DNA of 64,000 nucleotides. Source: Fratercula arctica (taxonomy: Eukaryota; Chordata; Aves; Charadriiformes; Alcidae). Below, piece by piece: positions 32,003 through 42,330 of the stretch (within the stretch, counting starts at the first letter, position 1; each line of letters opens with the position of its first letter). The translations under genes were made by a program, and so were the position numbers. Where the stretch lies: NCBI GenBank assembly GCA_947846985.1, contig CANTUZ010000025.1, positions 3,594,100 to 3,658,099 on the forward strand, given 5' to 3'. Below the pieces are notes generated by a model, which saw nothing but the letters and a program-made list of their open reading frames with translations, was not told the origin of the DNA and did not search any database.

Positions 32003-32345
32003 TGTCGTGGTTTGGCCTCAGATGGCAACAAAGAACCACGTGTCGCTCGCCCAGCGCTTCCCGGTACGGGAAGGATCAAAAGAAAAAGGCAAAACTCTTG
32101 GGTTGAGACAAAGGCAGTTTAACAGAACAGCAAAGGGAACAAGAAAACAACAACAATAACACGGACAGAGAAATATACAGACGCGAATACGGAACCGCCG
32201 CTCCCCGCCGGTCCGGCCCCGGGACGCGCCAGCCCGCTCCCAGCTCCGAACCCGACTGCTCGCCCCCTCCCTCCTTTTAATCTCAGGGTGGGCGTGGCTC
32301 ACATGGCATGGAATACTTAACCCTGTCCCTGCCGGAACCAGGACA
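32003..32345 (-). mobile_element. P1 5' LTR (343 bp)
   Basis: The same sequence as the 3' LTR apart from one substitution and one base. It is followed on the right by the AAACC duplication, and on the left by a nine-base spacer and the primer site. As the upstream LTR on the minus strand it would hold the provirus promoter. Confidence 0.97.
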
Positions 32346-34873
32346 AAACCTTAGCTAAGTGAGATAAAGGATTGATTGCGCATATATGATCCTTTAGACA
32401 TAAACCGTTGACCAAGTCTGGGACTAGGATTGGATCCAGCCGCACCTAGACTCCTCTCTGAGAAGGAGTTTAGAAAGCCAGGGGGTCCTTTCTGAACCTC
32501 GTGACTCAACGGGAGGGTTTCCCTGACAGCTTGTCTGACCCTGGCCTCTATGCAGTAAATAATCGAGTGTACCCTGTCATCGAATCTCGTAAAACACTGT
32601 CGCATTCACTACTAACTTTGTTAAATCACTGTTTTATGTTAATAAATATTTCACTACTTCTCTCTTACAAGTGAAGTTAATCACTCTGCCCGCGACAGTG
32701 TCTCACCACCCTCACAGTAAAGAATTTCTTCATAATATCTAATCTAAATCTGCCCTCTTTCAGTTTAAAATCGTAACCCCTTGTCCTATCATTACACTCT
32801 CTCATAAAGAGTCCCTCCCCATCTCTCCTGTAGGCCCCCTTTAAGTACTGGAAGGCTGCTATAAGGTCTCCCTGGAGCCTTCTCATTTCCAGGCTGAACA
32901 ACCCCAACTCTCTCAGCCTGTCCTCATAGCAGAGGTGCTCCAGCCCTCTGATCATCTTCGTGGCCCCCCTCTGGACCCATTCCAACAGGTCCATGTCCTT
33001 TTTGTGCTGAGGACTCCAAAGCTGGACACAGTACTCCAGGTGGGGTCTCACCAGAGCAGAGGAGAGGGGCAGAATCACCTCCCTCGACCTGCTGGCCACG
33101 CTTCTTTTGATGCAGCCCAGAATGTGATTGGCCTTCTGGGCTGCAAGCGCACATTGTTGGCTCATGTCCAGCTTCTCGTCCACCAGCACCCCCAAGTCCT
33201 TCTCCTCAGGGCTGCTCTCAAGCCATTCTCCGCCCAACCTGTATTTGTGCCTGGGATTGCCATGACCCAGGTGCAGGACCTTGCACTTGGCCTGGTTGAA
33301 CCTCATGCAGTTCACATGGGCCCACCTCTCAAGCCTGTCCAGGTCCCTCTGGATGGCATCCCTTCCCTCCGGCATGTCAACTGCGCCTCACAGCTTGGTG
33401 TCATCGGCAAACTTGCTGAGGATGCACTCAATCCCACTGTCCAGGTCACCGACAAAGATGTTAAACAGCACTGGTCCCAGTATGACCCCTGAGGAACGCC
33501 ACTCGACACCAGTTTCCACTTGAACATCGAGCCATTGACCGCAACTCTTTGAGTGCAGCCATACAGCCAATTCCTTATCCATCGAGTGATCCATCCATCA
33601 AATCCATGCCTTTCCAATTTAGAGACCAGGATGTCATGCGGGACAGTGTCAAACGCTTTCCATAAGTCCAGGTAGATGACGTCGGTTGCTCTCCCCTTAT
33701 CTACCAATGCTGTGGCAACATCGTAGAAGGCCACCAAATTCATCAGGCACGATTTGCCTTTGGTGAAGCCATGTTGGCTGTCACCAATAAGATCCTTATT
33801 TTCCATGTGCCTCAGCAGAGTTTCCAGGAGGATCTGCTCCATGATCTTGCCAGGCACAGAGGTGAGACTGACCGGTCTGTAGTTCCCTGGGTCTTCCTTT
33901 TTTCCCTTTTTGAAAATGGGGGTAATGTTTCCCCTTTTCCAGTCAGTGGGAACTTCACCATACTGCCAGGACTTTTCAAATGTAGTGGAAAGCGGCTTGG
34001 CGACATCATCTGCCAGCTCCCTCAGGACCCATGGATGGATTTCATCCAGCCCCATGGACGTATGCACCTTCAGGTTCCTCAGATGGTCCTGAACCTGATC
34101 TTGTCCTACAGTGGGCGGTTCTTCATTCTCATAGACCCTGCCTTTGCATCCTGCAACTTGGGTGGCGTGCTTCGACCCCTTGCCGGTAAAGACCAAGGCA
34201 AAAAAGTCATTCAGCACCTCAGCCTTGTCCATATCCTGGGTGACCAGGTCTACTGTCTCCTTCCTGAGAGGGCCCACACCTTCCCTAGTCTTGCCTTTAC
34301 CCCTGACGTACTTATAGAAATTTTGCTTGTTATCCTTGATGCCCCTAGCCAGATTTAATTCTATCTGGGCTTTAGCTTGTCTAATCTGGTTCCTGGTTGC
34401 TCCGACAGTTTCTCTGTATTCCACCCAGTCAACCCGTCCTTGCTTCCACCCTCTGTAGGCCTCCTTTTTGCTTTTGACCTTGTCCAGGAGCTCCCTGTTC
34501 ATCCATGCAGGCCTCCTGGCATTTTTGCCTGACTACTTCTTTCTTGGGATGCACCGCTCCTGAGCTTGGAGGAGGTGATCCTTGAATACTAACCAGCTCT
34601 CTTGGGCCCCTCTTCCCTCCAGTACTTTTTCCCATGTTACCCTGCCAAGCAGGTCCCTCAAGAGGACAAAGTCTGCAATCTTGAAGTCCAGGGTAGTGAG
34701 CTTGCTGTGTGCCCTCCTCACTGCCCGAAGGATCTTGAATTCCACCATTTCATGATCACTGCAGCCGAGGCTGCCCTATCCCACTGTCCACGTTGCCAAC
34801 AAAGATGTTAAACAGCAGTGTTCCCAGTACTGACCTTTGAGGAATGCCACTCGTCACTGGCTTCCACTTGGAC

Positions 34874-35699
34874 ATCGAGTCACCTCTACCACGGATAATT
34901 CCCTCAGATACTGGATACCTCCCTCAATATTGATCCATTTGCTTTGGGAATTTGCAAGATCTTCCTTGAAGGGATACCTGTCCTTCACACTTGACAGGAG
35001 TCGCCACCAGAGACTGAGGACTCCTGCCTTTTTTCCAATCTCTTTGTCAATGGCCTAATCCTTAGCAAGGGATCCCAGCTGATGGGCTTCCTTACCCTCT
35101 AATTCCTGACTACTGACCCCAGTACCCCAGCATCAGGGTAACCAGCTGAGAATTTGCTTGTCTGGTTGACGGCTAAAATCTTTTTGCATATCTTGCAGCT
35201 CATTTAGAGATAGGGATCAGGTGGTTTCTGTCTCATTTATGATTTCAGTTTCTTCCTCTTCCTGTTCTTGTGACTGCTCTGCTGCAGAACAGGCTGCCTC
35301 TTCTGATTCTTTCTCCTGCTCCCTCTTAGGAGAAGCTTCTTCATCCCTTACTAAACAAGCTGACTTCCGCTTCAATTGTTTCTTTTTAGTTATAGGGGCG
35401 ACTGATATAGTGTCTGGTTTAGCCATAGTGTCTGTTGGTATGTTTTCAGATCCAGAGACCCTTTCTTCTCCCTGAGGATTCTGCATAATATTGAGCAGCG
35501 TTTGGTAGATGCTGGCCAGGGCACAGCACAGTGCGCTAAGTTGTGCCTCTGGGATAGCCACAGCATATTTTTTTTCCAAACATTCTATCACTTCATCAGG
35601 ATTCTGCAGTTTTTCAGGAGTGAAGTTCCAGACCATCAGAAGCGAGAAGCTCTCTAGATGCCTGCCCATATTCCCCCACACACCATGCCACCAATGACC
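34874..35699 (-). pseudogene. gag: Old ERV gag, middle part
   Basis: On the minus strand from 35699: WWHGVWGNMGRHLESFSLLM, VWNFTPEKLQNPDEVIECLE, LSALCCALASIYQTLLNIMQ, then a Lys/Glu-rich charged region (KKKQLKRKSACLVRDEE) that replaces the Ala/Pro/Thr tract of P1. Further left, translation matches P1 residues 355-470 (frameshifted), ending in IQYLRELS near 34880. Stops and frame changes occur throughout. It is clearly homologous to P1 gag but belongs to a separate subfamily. Confidence 0.85.
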
Positions 35700-36831
35700 G
35701 TAAACACGCCAATGGTCACTTGCTGAGACCAGCTCCAGTGCAGGTAAGTCCGCACTGAGGAAGAGAATCACGGCAAAAAAGGATGGCAAGGGGCTCGTTT
35801 TGGGGCTTTTCAAAGCCAGGAAAAGCGGCAAGCCCGGGCTGGTACCTGGCAGTTCCGGGGGGGCGGAGATAGCTGAGGAGCCTGCCACCCCTCAAGGGTG
35901 AAAACTACACACATAACTCCCTCTCTGAAATGCTTATACACCAATGCACGCAGCATGGGGAATAAACAGGAAGAAATGGAGATCTGTGTGTGGTCGCAGG
36001 GCCATGATCTCATTGCAATTACTGAGACGTGGTGGGACAGCTCATGTGACTGGAATGCTGTCATGGATGGCTATGTCCTTTTCAGGAAAGGCAGGCCAGT
36101 GAGGCAAGGTGGTGGAGTTGCACTCTATGTGAGAGAGCATCTGGAATGCATCGAGCTCTCCCTGGGGGCAGATGAAGAGAGAGTTGAGAGCTTGTGGGTA
36201 AGGATTAAGGAGCAGGCTAACATGAGAGACACTGTTGTGGGTGTTTATTACAGGCCACCTGATCAGGATGGGGAAGCTGATGAGGCCTTCTACAGACAGC
36301 TGGAAGTAGCCTCGCAGTCACAGGCCTTGGTTCTCATGGGGGACTTCAGTCACCCTGATATCTGCTGGGAAGACTACACAGCCAGGCATGCACAGTCCAG
36401 GAGGTTCCTCCAGTGCATTGATGATAACTTTTTGACACAGGTGGCGGAGGAGCCAACAAGGAGAGGTGTACTACTGGACCTGGTACTGACAAACAAAGAG
36501 AGACTGGTGGAGGACATGAAGGTTGGGGGCAGCCTTGGCTGTAGTGATCACGAGAAGATAGAGTTCAGGATCATGGGTACTATGCACAAAACACAACCTT
36601 GGACTTCAGAAGGGCTCTCTTTGACCTCTTCAAGAAACTGCTTGGAGAGATCCCATGGGCTAGGGCTCTGGAAGGTAGGGGGACTCAAGAGAGCTGGTTG
36701 GTATTCAAAGACCACTTTCTCCAAGCTCAGGATCGGTGCATCCCTAAGAGCAATAAATCAGGCAAGGGAAGCAGGAGACCTGCACGGTTGAGCAGGGAGT
36801 TTCTGAAAAAGCTCAAGTGGAAGAAGGAAGT

Positions 36832-37167
36832 TGTCCTGGTTCCGGCGGGGACAGGGTTAAGTATTCCATGCCATGTGAGCCACGCCCACCCTGAGATTAA
36901 AAGGAGGGAGGAGGCAGGAAGTCACCACTTGGAGAGGGCTGGGGCATCCCGGGTCCAGTCGGTGAGCGGCGGTTCCATAATCATGTTTGTATATTCCTCT
37001 ATCCGTGTTATTTTTGCTGGTTTTTTCTTGTTCCCTTTGCTGTTCTGTTAAACTGCCTTTGTCTCAACCCACGAGTTTTGCCTTTTTCTTCTGATCCTTC
37101 CTGTACCGGGAAGAGCTGAGCGAGCGGCACGTGGTTCTTTGTTGCCATCTGAGGCCAAACCACGACA
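36832..37167 (+). mobile_element. P2 5' LTR (336 bp)
   Basis: TGTCCTGGTTCCGGCGGGG ... GCCAAACCACGACA. It differs from the 3' LTR of the same provirus at roughly 25 positions by eye and lacks a 10-bp piece (near CAGCGGGGAG) present there. TATA-like ATTAAAAGG is near 36896. Confidence 0.93.
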
Positions 37168-37175
37168 GTCCTTTT

Positions 37176-37198
37176 TGGCGCCCAACGTGGGGCTCGAA
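37176..37198 (+). promoter_or_regulatory. P2 primer binding site (tRNA-Lys)
   Basis: TGGCGCCCAACGTGGGGC plus TCGAA, the same 23 nt as P1. It begins eight bases after the LTR. Confidence 0.9.
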
Positions 37199-37289
37199 GG
37201 GTTGAGATAATGACAGAATCCAACTAGAGCTTGAAAAAATGAATTTATTGTATGCATTTATTTTATTAGGTAAATAGTCGCTGGTCACC

Positions 37290-39215
37290 ATGTTGCTTGG
37301 TTTGTTCTCATGGCTGTGTTATGTAAATTCCTATATGGCTTATGTGCTCCCTGCGGTCATATTTGTTACTTCTGGGAGGGGGATGAGGATTATCATTTTA
37401 CTGTCCTGTGCAATATCGGCTTATGATATGACAACATCACTTGTTAGACAGTTATTTTGGGGCGTTTATGTGGTATTGTTGTCCTGCCCGTACACTGGGC
37501 ACCACCTCTCAGAATTCATTAATAATTACACCCAGTCTATGGGGGAAACAGGAGGGGACACTTTCCCCAGCTCTTTTGCCTCCCTTTTCTCCTTCGGGTC
37601 AGGTATGACAGCTTTTGAGAATTTTTAATATCCTTGGGATGCTCAAACCAGCATGTTCCTAGTGTTATGTCTGCTGAATATGTTCCAGGTCTCGTTTAGG
37701 GTTAAACGACTATTTAAGACTACCACCCAGAGATCTGCTCCGAGGCTGGACAGTCAGGGGTGGCATGGCATGTGGGAGAACATGGGCAGGTACCTAGAGA
37801 ACTTCTCACCTCCAATGGTCTGGGACTTCACCCCTGAAGAATTACAGGACCCTGATAGAGTAGTAGAATATCTGAAGGGAAAATGCTGTGGCTATTCTAG
37901 AGAGGCACAACTCACTACACTGTGCTGGGCCCTGGCCAGTATCTACCAGGCACTGCTCAGTGTTATGCAGCACCCTCAGGAGAAAGAGACAGAGACCAGA
38001 CCAACAGGCACTGCGGCTGCCGCAGCCCCTGCGACAGGCACTGCGGCTACCGCAACCCCGGTGGCAGCCACTGCAGCTACTCCAACCCCGGTGGCAGCCA
38101 CTGCCACTGAACCAGGGAACCAACCTGTGCCAGTATCCGTTGCCCCCATACAGAAGAAGTACAGAAAGAAATCAGTTCACTTATGAAAAGATGATGATGA
38201 ACCAGGGCCATCACAAGGACAGGAGGAAGAGGCAGAACCAGAGATAATTACCCGATCCCTATCCTTGAGTGAGCTGCAGGATATGTGAAAAGATTTTAGC
38301 CGACTTTCAGGCGAGCACATTGTCACCTGGCTGCTTCAGTGTTGGAATAATGGGGCCAGTAGCCTGGAATTAGAGGGTAGGGAAGCCAGGCAGCTGGGAT
38401 CCCTGTCTAGGGAAGGCAGCATTGACAAGGCAATTGGAAAGAAGACCCAAGCCCTCAGCCTCTGGAAACGACTCCTGTCAGGCGTGAGGGAGAGGTACCC
38501 CTTCAGTGAAGATGTTGTATGTCACCCAAGCAAGTGGACCACCATGGAAAGAGGTATCCAGTACCTGAGAGAATTAGCCATGCGGGAGATGATTTATTAT
38601 GACTTGGACAACACAGACTTGCCCACGGACCCTGATGAGGTCCAATGCACAAGGCCCATGTGGCGGAAGTTTGTACGGAGTGCACCATCGTCATATGCCA
38701 ACTCACTGGCAGTAATGGAATGGAAAGGCGAAGAGGGACCAACGGTGGATGAGGTGGCTGGCCGGCTCTGGCGATATGAAGAAAGTCTCTCTTCCCCCCT
38801 TGTCTCAGCTGTGGAGAAGCTGTCCCGGAAGATCCAGCAACTTGAAGAGAATATGTCCTACTCCCCACCTGTACGGGCCAGCATCTCAGCTATTAGGAGC
38901 AGCCATTTCCCCACTCAAGAGAGAGAGTACAGAGGGTACACACCACGAGGCACCCTGTGGTTCTACCTGCGTGACCATGGAGAGGACATGAGGAAGTGGG
39001 ATGGACAACCTACTTGGATCCTGCGGACACAGGTACAGGAGTTGCAAGGAAGGACAACCACAAAAGGGGATCCCTCCAGGAAAAGTGCCGCCACAGTTTC
39101 CAGTGGGCAGTTCCCCAGACAGAGCAGAAGGCCTGATCTTGCTTCTGATCCTCTTGAAGGAACTTCCAAGTCATTTCTGCAAGAAGTGAGTACCGGATAC
39201 CATGACCAGGATTAG
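37290..39215 (+). pseudogene. gag: P2 gag with three in-frame stops
   Basis: One continuous frame aligned with P1 Gag, with no frameshift. It is broken by UAA 37626-37628, UGA 38184-38186 and UGA 38286-38288 (the last from CGA, a CpG change), and it ends at UAG 39213-39215. The hydrophobic N-terminus (LFSWLCYVNSYMAYVLPAV, IIILLSCAISAYDM, FWGVYVVLLSCP) and PYTGHHLSEFINNYT are kept. The Ala/Thr/Pro tract is shorter than in P1. Capsid-like and coiled-coil parts are present. Confidence 0.93.
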
Positions 39216-41458
39216 AGGGGCCCTGCCTCCAGCCAGGTGGAGGAAATGGACAACCGGGTTTATTGGACAGTGTGGATTCGATGGCCTGGCACATCAGACC
39301 CACAGGAGTATAAGGCTCTAATGGACACAGGAGCACAGTGCACCCTAATACCATCAAGCTATAGAGGGGCAGAACCCATTTGTATTTCTGGGGTCACGGG
39401 GGGATCCCAAGAGTTGACTGTACTGGAGGCGGAAGTGAGCCTAACTGGGAATGAGTGGCAAAAGCATCCCATTGTGACTGGCCCAGAGGCTCCATCCATC
39501 CTTGGTATAGATTACCTCAGGAGAGGGTATTTTAAGGACCCAAAGGGGTATCGGTGGGCCTTTGGCATAGCTGCCTTGGAGACGGAGGAAGTTAAACAGT
39601 TGTCTACCTTGCCTGGTCTCTTGGAGGACTCTTCTGTTGTGGGGTTGTTGAGGGTCGAAGAACAGCAGGTGCCGATTGCTACCACAACGGTGCATCGGCG
39701 GCAATATCGCACTAACCGAGACTCTCTGATTCCCATCCATAAGCTGATTCCTCAACTAGAGGTTCAAGGAGTGATCAGCAAGACTCACTCACCCTTTAAC
39801 AGTCCCATATGGCCGGTGCAAAAATCTAATGGAGAGTGGAGGCTAACTGTAGACTATCGTGGCCTGAATGAAGTCACGCCACCGCTGAGCGCTGCTGTGC
39901 CGGACATGCTAGAACTCCAGTATGAACTGGAGTCCAAGGCAGCCAAGTGGTATGCCACGATTGATATGGCTAATGCATTTTTCTCAATCCCTTTGGCAGC
40001 AGAGTGCAGGCCACAGTTTGCTTTCACTTGGAGGGGCATCCAGTACACCTGGAATCGACTGCCCCAGGGGTGGAAACACAGCCCCACCATTTGCCATGGA
40101 CTGATCCAGACTGCACTGGAACAGGGTGAAGCTCCAGAACATCTGCAGTACATTGATGACATCATCGTATGGGGAAACACAGCCGAAGAAGTTTTTGAGA
40201 AAGGGAATAAAATAGTCCGAATCCTTCTGAAAGCTGGTTTTCCATAAAACGAAGTAAGGTCAAGGGACCTGCACAGGAGATCCAGGTTTTAGGAATAAAA
40301 TGGCAAGATAGACACCGTCAGATCCCAATGGATGTGATCAACAAAATAGCAGCTATGTCTCCACCAACTAGCAAAAAGGAAACACAAGCTTTCTTAGGCA
40401 TTGTGGGTTTTTGGAGGATGCATATCCCAGATTACAGTCTGATTGTAAGCCCTCTGTATCAAGTAACCCGGAAGAAGAACGATTTTAAATGGGGTCCTGA
40501 GCAACGACAAGCTTTTGAACAAATCAAACAGGAAATAGTCCATGCAGTGGCCCTGGGGCCAGTCTGGGCAGGACAAGATGTTAAAAACGTGCTCTACACC
40601 GCAGCCGGGGAGAATGGCCCTACCTGGAGCCTCTGGCAGAAGGCACCAGGGGAGACCCGAGGTCGACCCCTAGGGTTTTGGACTTGGGGATACAGAGGAT
40701 CCGAAGCCCGCTACACTCCAACAGAAAAAGAGATATTGGCAGCATATGAAGGGGTTCGAGCTGCTTCGGAGGTGGTTGGTACAGAAGCGCAGCTCCTCTT
40801 AGCACCTCGACTGCCGGTGCTGGGTTGGATGTTCAAAGAAAGGGTCCCCACCACACATCATGCAACTGATGCTACATGGAGTAAGTGGATTGCACTGATC
40901 ACACAGCGAACTCGAATGGGAAACCCCAGTCGCCCAGGAATTCTGGAAGTGATCACGGACTGGCCAGAAGGCAAGGATTTTGGAATGTCACCAGAGGAGC
41001 AGGTGACGCGTGCGGAAGAGGCCCCACCATATAATAAACTGCCAGAAAATGAGAAGCAATATGCCCTGGTCACTGATGGGTCCTGCCGGATTGTGGGAAA
41101 GCATCGAAAGTGGAAGGCTGCTGTGTGGAGTCCTACACGACAAGTTGCAGAAGCCAGTGAAGGACAAGGTGAATCGAGCCAGGTTGCAGAGGTGAAAGCC
41201 ATTCAGCTGGCTTTGGACATCGCCGAGCGAGAAAAATGGCCAGTACTTTATCTCTACACTGACTCATGGATGGTGGCAAATGCTCTGTGGGGGTGGTTAC
41301 AGCAGTGGAAGCAGGGCAACTGGCAGCGCAGAGGCAAACCTATCCGTGGGATTGCTTTTGCCCAAGGACCTGGGTGCACTTGGTGGGTGATGCGGAAGGA
41401 TGGGGAAGTCCAATGTGTACCTCATGGGGATCTGATTTTGGGTGAGAATAGCCAATAA
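39216..41458 (+). pseudogene. pol: P2 pol, integrase deleted in frame, one frameshift
   Basis: Same frame as gag after the UAG. Protease has LMDTGAQCTLIP and RT has YIDDIIVWGN. One base is lost near 40243, ending the first frame at 40247. The downstream frame then continues to 41458 through the RNase H motifs VTDGSCR, AEVKA and YTDSW. At 41328-41344 the sequence passes from the RNase H side of a 17-bp repeat to the pol C-terminus, removing the last RNase H Asp and the whole integrase zinc and DDE domains (942 bp, 314 codons). The length otherwise equals P1 pol less that deletion and one base. Confidence 0.93.
41328..41344 (+). repeat. Deletion junction at a 17-bp repeat in P2 pol
   Basis: GCAGAGGCAAACCTATC. 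In P1 the near-identical 17-mer occurs twice (27723-27739 and 26781-26797 on the minus strand), 942 bp apart. P2 has a single copy, as expected for recombination or template switching between the two. Confidence 0.88.
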
Positions 41459-41983
41459 ATCAAATTGTGTGTTGTTGATTGCTAAGTAACCCTGTCACTG
41501 TATGTCCTCGTTACTATAATTGCTATCAGCTGTACTACAGTAAGAATCACCCAAATCAAGGACAGATGGACTTTGATGAAAAATTGAGTAAAGCACAGTG
41601 GTGATGGGATCAGAACTGACCTCAGCAGCTGGCGCCCAGCAACTTCCTCAAGATCTTCATCTTCAGCCCATGGACTGTGGGCATGAGCCATGCCAGGTAT
41701 ACCAGTCACATGTTCCGAAAAATACAGCATGCAACAGTCCAGCACCACAAAGCATCTCACCTGCCCTGAGAGAATGTTCTAACAGATGGAGCCCAAAGCT
41801 GTGGATTGAACTCACTCACCAGACACTTTGCAGGGATCGCCCATAAACTAAGGGCATTATATCTGCATGAATATATATGTACATATATATATATATGTAT
41901 ATGACAGGGGAAAGTGGTGGCAATTCATTGGAACCTGTAAGATCTGGGCATGGCAAAAATGGTATGGAATAAGAGGTGGATAA

Positions 41984-42330
41984 TGTCCTGGTTCCGGCAG
42001 GGACAGGGTTAAGTATTCCATGCCATGTGAGCCATGCCCACCCTAAGATTAAAAGGAGGGGAGGGGGCAGGAAGTTGCCGCTTGGAGCGGGCTGGCGCGT
42101 CCCGGGTCCGGTCGGTGAGCAGCGGGGAGCGGCGGTTCCATAATCGTGTTTGTATATTCCTCTATCGATGTTATTGTTGCTGTTTTTTTCTTGTTCCCTT
42201 TGCTGTTCTGTTAAACTGCCTTTGTCTCAACCCAAGAGTTTTGCCTTTTTCTTTTGATTTATCCTGTATTGGGAAGACTCGAGCGAGCGGCACGTGGTTC
42301 TTTGTTGCCATCTGAGGCCAAACCACGACA
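41984..42330 (+). mobile_element. P2 3' LTR (347 bp)
   Basis: TGTCCTGGTTCCGGCAGGG ... GCCAAACCACGACA, followed by GAAGT. It holds the 10-bp GCGGGGAG-type segment missing in the 5' LTR. The polypurine tract lies at 41966-41983. Confidence 0.93.

Larger units (their letters stand above)
26043..32345 (-). mobile_element. P1: complete young env-less provirus (6303 bp)
   Basis: Full-length provirus: 5' LTR (32003-32345), primer site, gag, in-frame UAG, pol, polypurine tract, 3' LTR (26043-26384). AAACC is duplicated at 26038-26042 and 32346-32350. The two LTRs differ by one substitution and one 1-bp indel, so integration is recent on an evolutionary scale. Gag (681 codons) and Pol (over 1050 codons) are uninterrupted. 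Only ~280 bp separate pol from the 3' LTR, so there is no room for env. Pol motifs place it near class III ERVs. Confidence 0.97.
25745..32697 (+). mobile_element. LTR-like insertion (~645 bp net), split by P1
   Basis: Without P1 this is one ~645-bp block. It starts TGTTATGACTTGC and ends CTGCCCGCGACA, ends that agree as inverted repeats if CpG decay is allowed. TATAAATAG is at 25866-25874 and AATAAA at 32641-32646, in LTR order for the plus strand. Between the CR1 break at 25680 and 25745 lies a pyrimidine-rich ~64-bp tract of unclear origin, so the left border is uncertain. It differs from all other LTRs in the window. Confidence 0.62.
25497..34873 (-). mobile_element. CR1 LINE (-) hosting an LTR and the P1 provirus
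   Basis: The 3' end and tail are at 25497-25680; the rest is at 32698-34776, with a separate 97-bp RT scrap at 34777-34873. The two main blocks overlap in GTGTCTC (25674-25680 and 32698-32704), the likely target duplication of the inserted LTR-like element. ORF2 remains: 33312-34502 (linker and RT palm, [14 protein letters not shown]), 32677-33375 (thumb, [16 protein letters not shown]) and 34429-34748 (end of endonuclease). The FADD region near 33400-33480 is frameshifted. The 5' end is missing. Confidence 0.87.
36832..42330 (+). mobile_element. P2: provirus of P1 family lacking integrase (5499 bp)
   Basis: 5' LTR (36832-37167), primer site, gag, pol, 3' untranslated region and 3' LTR (41984-42330), flanked by GAAGT at 36827-36831 and 42331-42335. 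It matches P1 along its body, but gag has three in-frame stops and pol has a 1-base deletion and a 942-bp in-frame deletion. The 3' untranslated region is ~240 bp longer than in P1 and includes an (AT)n tract at ~41868-41900. No env. Confidence 0.95.
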
